This document shows, in pieces, positions 20,513 through 29,826 of a stretch of DNA of 64,000 nucleotides. The stretch spans positions 4,596,055 to 4,660,054 of the forward strand of contig NZ_JQMQ01000005.1 in the NCBI RefSeq assembly GCF_000744815.1, written 5' to 3'. Position 1 is the stretch's first letter. Each line of letters starts with the position of its first letter. This DNA is from Phaeacidiphilus oryzae TH49. Lineage in GTDB: Bacteria; Actinomycetota; Actinomycetes; Streptomycetales; Streptomycetaceae. The notes beneath the pieces were generated by a model. That model saw only the letters and a list, made by a program, of their open reading frames with translations, did not search any database and was not told where the DNA came from. The translations under genes were made by a program, and so were the position numbers.

Positions 20513-22948
20513 TTGGCACGCAGGATCGGCAGCCGCTACACGGTGCACCAGGTGATCGGCCGGGGCTCGGCGGGCACGGTATGGCTCGGCGAAGGGCCGG
20601 AAGGCCCGGTCGCCATCAAGCTGCTGCGCGAGGACCTCGCCTCGGACCAGGTGCTGGTCGGCCGGTTCGTCCAGGAGCGCACCGCCCTGACCAGCCTGGA
20701 CCACCCCCGGGTGGTCGGCGTCCACGACCTGGTGGTGGACGGCGACGACCTCGCGCTGGTGATGGAGCTGGTGCACGGCACCGATCTGCGCACCCTGCTG
20801 GACCGCGAGGGCCCGCTGACCCCGGAGGCGGCCGCCTCCATCGCCGCCGACGTCGCCGAGGGCCTCGCGGTGGCGCATGCGGCGGGCATCGTCCACCGGG
20901 ACGTCAAGCCCGAGAACATCCTCCTCGACCTGGCCTCCTCGCCCGGCCCCGGCGGGGCCCCGCGGGCCAAGCTCACCGACTTCGGCATCGCCCGGCTGGT
21001 CGACGCGCCCCGGCGGACCCGGGCGACCCGGATCATCGGCACGCCGGACTACCTCGCCCCCGAGATCATCGAGGGCCTGGAGCCGCGCGCGGCCGTCGAC
21101 ATCTACGCGCTGGCCACGGTGATGTACGAGCTGCTGGCCGGGTTCACCCCGTTCGGCGGCGGCCACACCGGGGCGGTGCTGCGCCGCCATGTCACGGAGG
21201 CGGTGCCGCCGCTGCCCGGGCTGCCGGAGGAGTTCGCCCGGGCGATCACCGGCTGCCTGGCCAAGGCGCCCGCCTCCCGGCTGCGGGCCGGCGAACTCGC
21301 CGAGCGGCTGCGGGACCTGCTGCCCGGGCTGGCCGGCCTGCCGGCGCTCTCGCTGCCCTCCCCGGACGAGGAAGGCGGCGCCGCGGGCGGCTCGGAGAGC
21401 GTGGCCGGAGCCGCTGGTGAGAGGCAGGCCATGGGGCCCGGGCTCGACCCGCCCACCCTGGTCGACCGGGCGGCCCGGAACGCGGCGGAGCCCGCCGCCT
21501 CCGGCGCCGATGACCCGTCGGCGGCCGGCCGGGCGTGGCGGCGCCGGGGGCCCGCCGTGCCGCTGGTCGCCGGGCGGCGGCGGCCGGACTCCTCCCGGGA
21601 CACCCACACCAGCCTGCGGCGGCCGAGCCACGAGGAGCTCGCCGCGTACGCCGCGGAGTCCCGCGCCCAGCGGGCGCGGGCCGAGGCGGAACGCGCGGGG
21701 CGCGGCGCCGGGCGCGGGGCCGGGGCCCGGCGCGGGCGGCGGTACGGGCGCGGGCGCGGTGGGGGGCGGGGGAGCCGGGCATCCGCACAGCCACCGCAGG
21801 GACGGACGCGGCCCCGGGACCGCCGCGGTCTTCCGCCGCAGGCGCCTGGTGGCCGCGGCGGTCGCCCTGCTGGTGGCGGGCGGCGCGGTGGCGGCGTACG
21901 CGGCCGGCGGGGACGGCCACTCCTCCTCGCACGGCGGCGCCAGCAGCGACGAGCACACCACCGGCGCCGGGCAGCCCTCCACCGAGCTGAGCGGGGCCAC
22001 CCGGCCGACCGCGCCGGTCGCCCGGGAGGCGGACGCCGGGACCTCGGGCCCCGCGGACGCGCTGCCCGCGGCCTGGTCCGCGTGGGTCGCCGCGCCCAAC
22101 CCCCCGGCCCCGATCGTCGGGGGGCTGCGGGCGGCGCGGCTCGGCGACGGCACCGAGCTGGTCTTCGGCACGGACGCGCAGGGCGGCGTCCGCTATCTCA
22201 CCCGTACCCCGTCCGGGTTCACCGGCTGGACCCATCTGACCGGGATCCACGTGGTCGGCGAGCCGGCGCCGGTGGCGCTCTCCGGCAACCGGCTGCGGCT
22301 CTTCGCGCTCGGCACGGACGGGCTGATCTACCAGCGGACGCTGAGCGCGGGTCCGGCCGGCGGCTGGACGCCGTGGGGGCAGGTGGACGGCCGCACCCGC
22401 TACGACGCGCCGCCGGCCGCGGCCTCGCCGGACGGCCGCACCGTGGTGCTGGTCGGGCGGATCGGCGGCGACCTGGTCACCAGCTCGGCCACCGACGGCG
22501 ACTGGACCCCGCCGGCGACGGTCCCGCCGGCGGGCCGGATCACCGGCGCACCGGCACTGATCGCCGACGGGCAAGGGCAGGTCGACGCCTTCGTCGAGCC
22601 CGCGGGCGGCGGCCCGCTCCGGCGGATCTCGGCGGTGGACGGCGTCTGGCACGCGGCGCAGCAGCTGCGCGGGCTGACGGGGGCGACCGGGGCGACGGGC
22701 CGGGCGGAGGCGGTGCGCGCGCCTTCGGGCGCGGTGTGGGTGCTGTGCGGTGACTCGATCGCCGTGTCGGCGCGGGACGCCGGGTTCTCCGGGGCGGGGG
22801 CTCGGCGGGCGCGTGGCGGGTCGGCCGGCTTCCGGCGCAGGCGTACGCGGTGCGGGGGGCTGCGGTGGCGGCGCTGACCGATGCCGCCGGCGTCCAGGTG
22901 TACGCCCCGACACCCCAGGGCTCCATCGCCTACGCGCGCAGCGCCTAG
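20513..22948 (+). pseudogene. Membrane Ser/Thr kinase with beta-propeller sensor, two apparent frameshifts
   Basis: The start is TTG 20513 with GGAG 6 nt upstream. Residues 1-265 are a complete kinase (glycine loop GRGSAGTVWLG, VAIKLL, HRDVKPEN, DFGIAR, GTPDYLAPE). The frame then runs into Arg/Gly nonsense. The membrane helix (LVAAAVALLVAGGAVAAYAAGG, about 21850-21905) and an extracellular domain continue in the frame one base later. That domain has WxxW/GR/DG repeats like PLL-type lectin beta-propellers (TGWTHLTG, GGWTPWGQVDG, FALGTDGLIYQ). Near 22795 the natural ending (GSAGAWRVGRLPAQAYAV ... GSIAYARSA, stop 22948) is back in the first frame. The switches lie in G-runs at about 21690-21790 and 22780-22805. 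An intact product would have about 811 residues. Confidence 0.75.
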
Positions 22949-23016
22949 TAGGCCCGGGAGACCTCCGCGCCGGGAAAATCGTCTTCCGGGCTCGTTCGAG
23001 GCAGGTTTGGGGATTG

Positions 23017-23040
23017 CTTTCACTACTTCGTTAGTGAAAG
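23017..23040. promoter_or_regulatory. Operator palindrome for the GntR/YtrA regulator
   Basis: Perfect 9-bp arms CTTTCACTA (23017-23025) and TAGTGAAAG (23032-23040) are separated by 6 bp and end one base before the GTG start at 23042. The position fits autorepression of the regulator-ABC operon. It is an AT-rich island in a GC-rich background. Confidence 0.75.
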
Positions 23041-23041
23041 G

Positions 23042-23458
23042 GTGAACCCTGTGATCGAGTACCGGATCGACCGGCGTAGCGGTGTGGCCACCTACCTGCA
23101 GATCGTTCAGCAGACGCGGCACGCGCTGCGGTTGGGGCTGCTGGAACCGGGGGACCGGCTGCCGACGGCGCGGGAGGTCGTCGAGGCGACCACCGTCAAT
23201 CCGAACACCGTGCTGAAGGCCTACCGCGAGCTGGAGCGTGAGGGGCTGGTCGAGGGCCGGCGCGGGCTGGGGACCTTCGTCCGGCGTTCGCTGGCCCGCG
23301 AGGAGGCCGCCGAGGACGGGCCGCTGCGGGCCGAGCTCGAACAGTGGGTCAAGCGGGCGCGCGCCGCCGGACTGGAGCACGAGGACATGGAAGCGCTGTT
23401 CACCGCCGTACTGACGGCGGAGGCAGAGCGGGAGGGGACGCATGAGCAGCAGCAGTGA
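23042..23458 (+). CDS. GntR-family (YtrA-type) transcriptional regulator
   Basis: A 138-residue regulator with an N-terminal winged helix (ATYLQIVQQTRHALRLGLLEPGDRLPTAREVVEATTVNPNTVLKAYRELEREGLVEGRRGLGTFV) and only a short helical C-terminus, the layout of the YtrA subfamily. YtrA regulators normally repress a neighbouring ABC transporter operon, as here. GTG 23042 abuts the operator palindrome. The gene overlaps the ATPase gene by 17 bp, showing an operon. Confidence 0.88.
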   Translation: MNPVIEYRIDRRSGVATYLQIVQQTRHALRLGLLEPGDRLPTAREVVEATTVNPNTVLKAYRELEREGLVEGRRGLGTFVRRSLAREEAAEDGPLRAELEQWVKRARAAGLEHEDMEALFTAVLTAEAEREGTHEQQQ

Positions 23459-24377
23459 ACAGGTGGAGGCGACGGGGGCCGCGCCCGCGGCCGCGGTGGA
23501 CGCCGTCGGGCTCGGGAAGCGGTATCGGCGGGGGTTCGGCGCGCCGCGCTGGGCGTTGCGCGACTGCACGGTACGGATACCCGTCGGCAGTGTCTGCGCG
23601 CTGGTCGGACCCAACGGGGCGGGCAAGAGCACCCTGCTGGCACTGGCCAGTGGGCTGCTCGCGCCCAGCGAGGGGCGGCTCCGCGTACTCGGCGAGCCGG
23701 CCGGCTCAACCGCACTGCTGCCGCGCATCGGCTACCTGGACCAGATCAAGCCCCTGCACGCCCGCTTCACGATCCGCGAGATGCTCGGCTACGGTGCCGA
23801 GCTCAACCCCGCCTGGGACGACGAGCTGGCCCGAAGCATCGTCGCCGAGGGCGGATTGGACCCCTGGGCGCGGATCAGCGCGCTCTCCGGCGGCCAGCGC
23901 ACCCGCGTCGCGTTCGCGGTCACCCTCGCCAAGCGGCCCGAACTGCTCCTGCTGGACGAGCCGATGGCCGACCTCGACCCCCTCTCCCGTCACCAGCTGA
24001 TGGGCCGCCTCCTCGGCGAGGCCGCCGAGCACGGAACGACCGTCGTGATCTCCTCGCATGTGCTGAGCGAACTCGACCGGGCCTGCGACCACCTGGCACT
24101 GATCGACCGCGGGCGGATCCGCCTCTCCGGCTCCATCGACGAGATCCTCGACAGCCATCGCCTCGCCACCGGCCCTAGCGCGAACGCCGGTCGCGTACTG
24201 GACGACCACCTGATCGTGGAGCGCCGCATGGTCGGCCGGCAGACCACCGCGCTCCTCCGCCGCGCCGCCGGCCGCCCGCTGCCGGAGGACGGCTGGACGG
24301 TCGAGGCGCCCGATCTGGAGCAGTTGCTGCTCGCCTACCTCCGCTCCCCGCAGGCCCCCGAGGCGGTGATCGCGTGA
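23442..24377 (+). CDS. ABC transporter ATP-binding protein
   Basis: A 311-residue ATPase. Walker A is GPNGAGKST, the Q-loop region YLDQIKP, the signature LSGGQRTR, Walker B LLLLDEP and the H-loop SSHVL. A C-terminal extension of about 80 residues (RRMVGRQTTALLRR) is typical of ABC-2-type exporters. It pairs with the permease that overlaps its end (GTGA, 4 bp). YtrABCDEF-like systems respond to cell-wall antibiotics; the substrate here is unknown. Confidence 0.92.
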   Translation: MSSSSEQVEATGAAPAAAVDAVGLGKRYRRGFGAPRWALRDCTVRIPVGSVCALVGPNGAGKSTLLALASGLLAPSEGRLRVLGEPAGSTALLPRIGYLDQIKPLHARFTIREMLGYGAELNPAWDDELARSIVAEGGLDPWARISALSGGQRTRVAFAVTLAKRPELLLLDEPMADLDPLSRHQLMGRLLGEAAEHGTTVVISSHVLSELDRACDHLALIDRGRIRLSGSIDEILDSHRLATGPSANAGRVLDDHLIVERRMVGRQTTALLRRAAGRPLPEDGWTVEAPDLEQLLLAYLRSPQAPEAVIA

Positions 24378-25408
24378 CCACGACCACGACCGCGGCGGCG
24401 GGTGCGAGCGGGAGTACCCGCGCGATCAGGGCGCGATGGCTGGTCACGCGGCGGGACCGGCTCGCGGGGTGGGGTGCGGTCGCCCTCGTCGGCGCGGTGT
24501 CCGGATGGCTGGTCCAGCAGTACTTCGCCCGGACGGACGGAATCGCCGGGCTCCGCGCGGCCGGCTGCACGGGCCCGGCCCTCGGCAGCCCGCAGTGCGG
24601 CACCCTCCTCGAGGACTTCTATCGCGATCACATCTCCGCCTCCCAGAACCTCGACGGCCTGCTGGCCTTTCTGCCCGGGCTGGTCGCGGTGCTGATCGGG
24701 GCGCCGCTCTTCGCCCGCGGATTCGAGACCGGGACCCATCGCCTGGACTGGACCCAGTCGCTGCCCCGCACCCGCTGGTACGCCGCCCGGATCGGCCGGC
24801 CGGTGCTCGGGCTCTTCCTCCTCACCTCGGTGCTCGCCGCCGCCTCCACCCTGTGCTTCAGCGCTTCGGCCTACGGGGCCGGGCAGGAGTGGTTCGACCG
24901 AACGGTCTACCAGGCGATCGGCCCGGTGCCGGTCGCCTCGACGGTCTGCGGCCTCGCGCTCGGCGCGGTCACCGGGCTGGTACTGCGCCGGACGGTTCCC
25001 GCGGTCGGCGTATCGGCGGTGCTGAGCGCGGCGGCCTACGCGGGGATGTACAAGCTGCGCGCGCATCTGCTGCCGATGACCCACGTCGTGGAGGACACCC
25101 ACGCGGTCCACGGCGGATTCCCGCGCCTCCCCGCGGGGGCCTGGGTGGTGAAGGAGGGGACGGTCCTGCCGGACGGCCGGCACGTGCTGGTCAACCATTG
25201 CGGCAACGACCCGACCTGCCTCAGGTCGACCGTCGAGTGGGCCGAGTACCACCCGGCCGGGCACTTCTGGCCGCTGCAGTTCGTCGAGTCGGGCGGGTAC
25301 CTGGCCCTCGCCCTCGCCGCCGTGTTCATCGGCTACCTGGTGATCCGCGGCCGCTCGGCCGCGGTCGACGGGGGCCGCGCGGCGCGGCTTGTCGGTGGGA
25401 ACCATTAG
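24374..25408 (+). CDS. ABC transporter permease (ABC-2 type)
   Basis: A 344-residue membrane protein with about six hydrophobic segments (GAVALVGAVSGWLVQQYF; LLAFLPGLVAVLIGAPLFARGF; LGLFLLTSVLAAAST; VASTVCGLALGAVTGLVL; GYLALALAAVFIGYLVI). A large external loop lies before the last helix and carries Cys pairs (NHCGNDPTCL). The motif FETGTHRLDWTQSLPRTRWYAARI is characteristic of actinobacterial permeases in GntR-ABC operons. The start GTG 24374 overlaps the ATPase stop. Confidence 0.88.
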   Translation: MTTTTTAAAGASGSTRAIRARWLVTRRDRLAGWGAVALVGAVSGWLVQQYFARTDGIAGLRAAGCTGPALGSPQCGTLLEDFYRDHISASQNLDGLLAFLPGLVAVLIGAPLFARGFETGTHRLDWTQSLPRTRWYAARIGRPVLGLFLLTSVLAAASTLCFSASAYGAGQEWFDRTVYQAIGPVPVASTVCGLALGAVTGLVLRRTVPAVGVSAVLSAAAYAGMYKLRAHLLPMTHVVEDTHAVHGGFPRLPAGAWVVKEGTVLPDGRHVLVNHCGNDPTCLRSTVEWAEYHPAGHFWPLQFVESGGYLALALAAVFIGYLVIRGRSAAVDGGRAARLVGGNH

Positions 25409-25411
25409 GCT
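25406..25411 (+). promoter_or_regulatory. Leaderless promoter -10 for prfB
   Basis: TAGGCT (TANNNT) ends 6 nt before GTG 25418. No ribosome site is present, so a leaderless prfB mRNA is expected. Confidence 0.6.
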
Positions 25412-25417
25412 GGGGGC

Positions 25418-26539
<1,122 letters not shown>

Positions 26540-26744
26540 CGGGCGGCATCGAACGGGTCCTGCCGCTTGTGTCCAAGGCGTGAAGCCCTGCCCGGCAGAA
26601 CCGGACAGACCAGGACGCGGCAGGCGTACCGAAGTTGACGCCGGGTCGGCTCGCCACGCAAGCTGGCGCGCGATTCACGTATACACGTGCGGTCGTTGCG
26701 GCTCCGGGGGGCTTGCGGGTCGCGGACTGCTGAAAGGGGCGGTT

Positions 26745-27380
26745 GTGTCAGCTCGTCACAGGAAGGTCGTGCACGACGGCAAGGGGCGGAGCACCCGCAT
26801 CGCCGCTGCCGCGCTGGTGCTCGGCGGTGCCGGACTGACGGTCACCGGAGTCGCCACCTCGGCGAGCGCCTCGACCGGCGCCACGGCCCCCCAGATGAAC
26901 TCCGACCAGATGGCCGACGACGCCTCCTCGCCGAGCGCGAGCGCGAGCCCGAGTTCTCAGGGCCTCCTCGGCGGTGTGGTCGGCGGACTGGTCGACGGAT
27001 CCTCCTCGGCCTCCTCGTCCTCCTCCTCCGGCTCGTCCACCGCCTCGCCGAGCGACGGCGGAAGCGGCGCGGTGAGCGTCACGGTCGGCGGCTCGGGCAG
27101 CCCGAGCGCCTCCGCCAGCCCCTCGACCGGCGCCGGCCATGGCCACCGGAAGAGCTCCGCCTCGCCGAGCCCCTCGGCCTCCTCGTCCTCGTCCTCCTCC
27201 TCGGCGGCCGCCTCGGCGTCCGGCGGTGGGGCCACCATCGAGCCGGTGGTCCAGCAGATGCCCAGGCAGACGCTGGCCGAGACCGGCGCCGGCGACGGCA
27301 TCCCGTGGATGGTGGGCGGAGGGGCGGCCCTGGTGCTCGGCGGAGCCGTGTTCCGGTTCGGCCCCCGCCGCGTCGGCTAG
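26745..27380 (+). CDS. Ser-rich surface protein with LAxTG sortase signal
   Basis: A 211-residue exported protein. A charged N-terminus (SARHRKVVHDGKGRSTR) is followed by a hydrophobic signal (IAAAALVLGGAGLTVTGVATSASA), then long Ser/Ala/Gly/Pro low-complexity stretches. The C-terminal sorting signal is LAETG (about residues 176-180), a hydrophobic helix (PWMVGGGAALVLGGAVFRF) and a basic tail (GPRRVG). LAxTG is the preferred motif of streptomycete class E sortases, so wall anchoring is expected. AAAGGGG precedes GTG 26745. No sortase gene is in the window. The exact function is unknown. Confidence 0.82.
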   Translation: MSARHRKVVHDGKGRSTRIAAAALVLGGAGLTVTGVATSASASTGATAPQMNSDQMADDASSPSASASPSSQGLLGGVVGGLVDGSSSASSSSSSGSSTASPSDGGSGAVSVTVGGSGSPSASASPSTGAGHGHRKSSASPSPSASSSSSSSSAAASASGGGATIEPVVQQMPRQTLAETGAGDGIPWMVGGGAALVLGGAVFRFGPRRVG

Positions 27381-27410
27381 CCCGCCGAGAGCGGGGTCTG
27401 GAGAACGCGA

Positions 27411-27462
27411 GCGTGCCCCGGCGGCTGCGGAGAGTGAATCGTCCGCAGCCGCCGGGGCACGC
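27411..27462. terminator. Strong bidirectional terminator hairpin
   Basis: A perfect 21-bp stem (27411-27431 with 27442-27462) has a 10-nt loop (GAGTGAATCG). It lies between the convergent LAxTG and zinc-ribbon genes. Confidence 0.85.
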
Positions 27463-27490
27463 TGTCTGTGGTCAGGGCCCGGCGGCGGGG

Positions 27491-27685
27491 CTACGCGAAG
27501 GCGTGGCGCATTATCAGCGCGGCCGCGATCAGCGCGGCTATCAGCGCGATCAGTGCTGCGGGGGAGAGAGAGGAGAAGAGCCCGCGCTCCTCTTCCATGC
27601 GCTGCCGGTTCGCCCGGCAGACAGGGCAGCGCCCCTCGCTGACCGGCCCCGAGCAGTTGGCGCACACCAGTCGGTCGTACGTCAT
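27491..27685 (-). CDS. Small zinc-ribbon membrane protein
   Basis: A 64-residue protein. Two CxxC pairs (CANC, CPVC) form a zinc ribbon at the N-terminus, and one hydrophobic helix follows (ALIALIAALIAAALI). A strong GGAGGAGG ribosome site precedes ATG 27685. It is separated from the LAxTG gene by the 21-bp hairpin. The function is unknown; it could be a membrane-tethered adaptor. Confidence 0.8.
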   Translation of the reverse strand: MTYDRLVCANCSGPVSEGRCPVCRANRQRMEEERGLFSSLSPAALIALIAALIAAALIMRHAFA

Positions 27686-28089
27686 GTGATCTCCTCCTCC
27701 GACCAGTCAACTCCGTGGATCACCGAGAGGTTCCCCTCTTGGCGACCACTTGACCCGGAGTAATCCGGTTCTTCCTCCACTCTGCCACGCCGGCCCGCAT
27801 CCGACGTGCTTACCGGGGAGTGAGAACACGGTGCGAACACCGTTCGGGCACAGCGGCTCCTGTGATGGTTCGCACGCTGCGACCCGGGGTTTTCCCGGCC
27901 GCCGGGATGAATTGTCCGATTTGCTAGGGGGATTTCCCCCGGCGCGACTGCGGACGCGCGTCCGGTTCGCGTATGGTCTGGCAACCGGGACGCCGAGACC
28001 GCACGGTCCGCGGTGGACCAGAGGCCGTACCTGTCCGTCCGGGTGGCCCCCCGGAGCCGCCCCCTAGACTGGCCAACCGTGATGCAGCC
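27686..28089. other. Intergenic region upstream of ftsE
   Basis: A 404-bp region without a convincing gene. It carries the upstream region of the zinc-ribbon gene, a hairpin ACGGTG-CGAA-CACCGT (27828-27843), a GGGGG-ATTT-CCCCC hairpin near 27926-27940, a 12-bp palindrome GGACGCGCGTCC (27952-27963), and two -10-like motifs: TATGGT near 27972 and TAGACT (28065-28070). The last lies 19 nt before the ftsE start. Confidence 0.6.
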
Positions 28090-28779
28090 GTGATCAGATT
28101 CGACAACGTCTCCAAGACCTACCCGAAACAGAACCGTCCGGCCCTGCAGGACATCTCCCTGGAGATCGAGAAGGGCGAGTTCGTCTTCCTGGTCGGTTCG
28201 TCGGGTTCCGGCAAGTCCACCTTCCTGCGGTTGATCCTCCGCGAGGAGCGGCCGTCCCTCGGGGCGATCCACGTCCTGGGCAAGGACCTGGCCCGGCTGT
28301 CCAACTGGAAGGTGCCGCAGATGCGGCGCCAACTCGGCACGGTCTTCCAGGACTTCCGTCTGCTGCCGAACAAGACCGTGGGCCAGAACGTGGCCTTCGC
28401 CCTTGAGGTGATCGGCAAGCCGCGCGGCACCATCCGCAAGGTGGTCCCCGAGGTGCTGGACCTGGTCGGTCTCTCCGGCAAGGAGAACCGCATGCCGGGT
28501 GAGCTCTCCGGCGGTGAGCAGCAGCGGGTGGCGATCGCGCGGGCGTTCGTCAACCGGCCGATGCTGCTGATCGCGGACGAGCCCACCGGAAACCTGGACC
28601 CCCAGAACTCCGTCGGCATCATGAAGCTGCTGGACCGGATCAACCGGACCGGCACCACCGTCCTGATGGCCACCCACGACCAGGCCATCGTCGACCAGAT
28701 GCGCAAGCGCGTCATCGAGCTGGACACCGGGCACCTGGTCCGCGACCAGCACCGCGGCGTCTACGGCTACCAGCACTGA
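28090..28779 (+). CDS. ftsE: Cell division ATP-binding protein FtsE
   Basis: A 229-residue ABC ATPase that acts with FtsX at the membrane to activate peptidoglycan hydrolases during growth and division. The sequence begins [12 protein letters not shown]. Walker A is GSSGSGKST, the Q-loop [10 protein letters not shown], the signature LSGGEQQR and Walker [17 protein letters not shown] 28090 is the only start in frame that keeps the family N-terminus. ftsX follows after 50 bp. Confidence 0.96.
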   Translation: MIRFDNVSKTYPKQNRPALQDISLEIEKGEFVFLVGSSGSGKSTFLRLILREERPSLGAIHVLGKDLARLSNWKVPQMRRQLGTVFQDFRLLPNKTVGQNVAFALEVIGKPRGTIRKVVPEVLDLVGLSGKENRMPGELSGGEQQRVAIARAFVNRPMLLIADEPTGNLDPQNSVGIMKLLDRINRTGTTVLMATHDQAIVDQMRKRVIELDTGHLVRDQHRGVYGYQH

Positions 28780-28829
28780 GCCGGCCAGGCGCCCCGAGTC
28801 CCCCCGTCCTCTCACAGCTTTAGGAAGTC

Positions 28830-29744
28830 ATGCGGGCACAGTTCGTCATGTCGGAGATCGGCACCGGTCTCCGACGAAATCTGACGATGACCATCGCGGT
28901 CGTCGTGAGCGTGGCGCTCTCGCTCGCGCTGGCGGGAGCGGCCCTTCTCCTTCGAGACCAGGTCAACTCCATGAAGGGGTACTGGTACGACAAGGTCGAG
29001 GTCTCGATCTACTTCTGCAACAAGTCGGACGTCAGCTACAACGTGGCCACCTGCCACGGCGCGAAGTCGACCACCCAGCAGGTCAACGCGGTCAAGTCGG
29101 AACTGCTCAAGTCCCCGCTGGTGGAGAAGGTCTACTACGAGAGCCAGGAGCAGGCCTACGTCCACTTCAAGCAGCAGTTCCCCAACTCGCCGCTCAGCAG
29201 CGACCTGACGCCGGACCAGCTGCAGCAGTCGCTGCGGGTCAAGTTGAAGGACCCGGCCCAGTACGGGACCGTCACCCAGCTGGTCTCCGGCCAGTCGGGG
29301 GTGGCGAACGTGCAGGACCAGAGGGTGATTCTGCAACCCCTCTTCAACCTGCTCAACGGGCTCCAACTGGCCGCGCTGGTGGTGATGCTGATCATGTTCG
29401 CGGTGGCGCTGCTGTTGATTGTGAACACGGTCCGGGTCTCGGCCTTCAGCCGAAGGCGGGAGACCGGGATCATGAGACTGGTCGGCGCCTCCAACTTCTA
29501 CGTCCAGGTGCCGTTCATCGCCGAGGCCGCGTTCGCCGCGGTGCTGGGCGCGGTGCTGGCCTCCGCGCTGCTGGCGGTGGCGAAGTACTTCCTGATCGAC
29601 AACTTCCTCAGCAAGCAGATCCAGCTCTTCCAGTTCATCGGCTGGGGCCCCTTCTTCCAGGTGGTGCCGCTGCTGCTGGTGATCGGCGTGGCGATGTCCG
29701 GCGTGGCCGCGGCGCTCACCCTGCGCAAGTACCTGCGGGTCTGA
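28830..29744 (+). CDS. ftsX: Cell division permease-like protein FtsX
   Basis: A 304-residue protein with the FtsX layout: an N-terminal helix (MTIAVVVSVALSLALAGAALLL), a large extracellular domain (about residues 45-180, with a Cys pair in YFCNKSDVSYNVATCHG), then three membrane helices (ALVVMLIMFAVALLLIV; FAAVLGAVLASALLAV; VVPLLLVIGVAMSGVAAAL). AGGAAG precedes ATG 28830. It partners FtsE to relay signals to a secreted hydrolase. Confidence 0.96.
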   Translation: MRAQFVMSEIGTGLRRNLTMTIAVVVSVALSLALAGAALLLRDQVNSMKGYWYDKVEVSIYFCNKSDVSYNVATCHGAKSTTQQVNAVKSELLKSPLVEKVYYESQEQAYVHFKQQFPNSPLSSDLTPDQLQQSLRVKLKDPAQYGTVTQLVSGQSGVANVQDQRVILQPLFNLLNGLQLAALVVMLIMFAVALLLIVNTVRVSAFSRRRETGIMRLVGASNFYVQVPFIAEAAFAAVLGAVLASALLAVAKYFLIDNFLSKQIQLFQFIGWGPFFQVVPLLLVIGVAMSGVAAALTLRKYLRV

Positions 29745-29762
29745 TCACTCGAACGAGTCAGC

Positions 29763-29807
29763 CGGCGACGCCCCGGGCGCGGAGGATTCCGCTCCGGGGC
29801 GTCGCCG
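29763..29807. terminator. Terminator hairpin after ftsX
   Basis: A perfect 14-bp stem CGGCGACGCCCCGG (29763-29776) pairs with 29794-29807 and is followed by GTTGT. It lies directly upstream of the -10 element of the next gene. Confidence 0.75.
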
Positions 29808-29813
29808 TTGTCC

Positions 29814-29819
29814 TACACT
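29814..29819 (+). promoter_or_regulatory. Leaderless promoter -10 for S41 peptidase
   Basis: TACACT (TANNNT) is followed after 7 nt by ATG 29827. There is no ribosome site. Confidence 0.55.
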
Positions 29820-29826
29820 CGCGGGC

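Noticed and set aside
26672-26692. CACGTATACACGTG as an operator palindrome
   Set aside because: Only the central CACGTG and GTATAC words are palindromic; the whole is not symmetrical.
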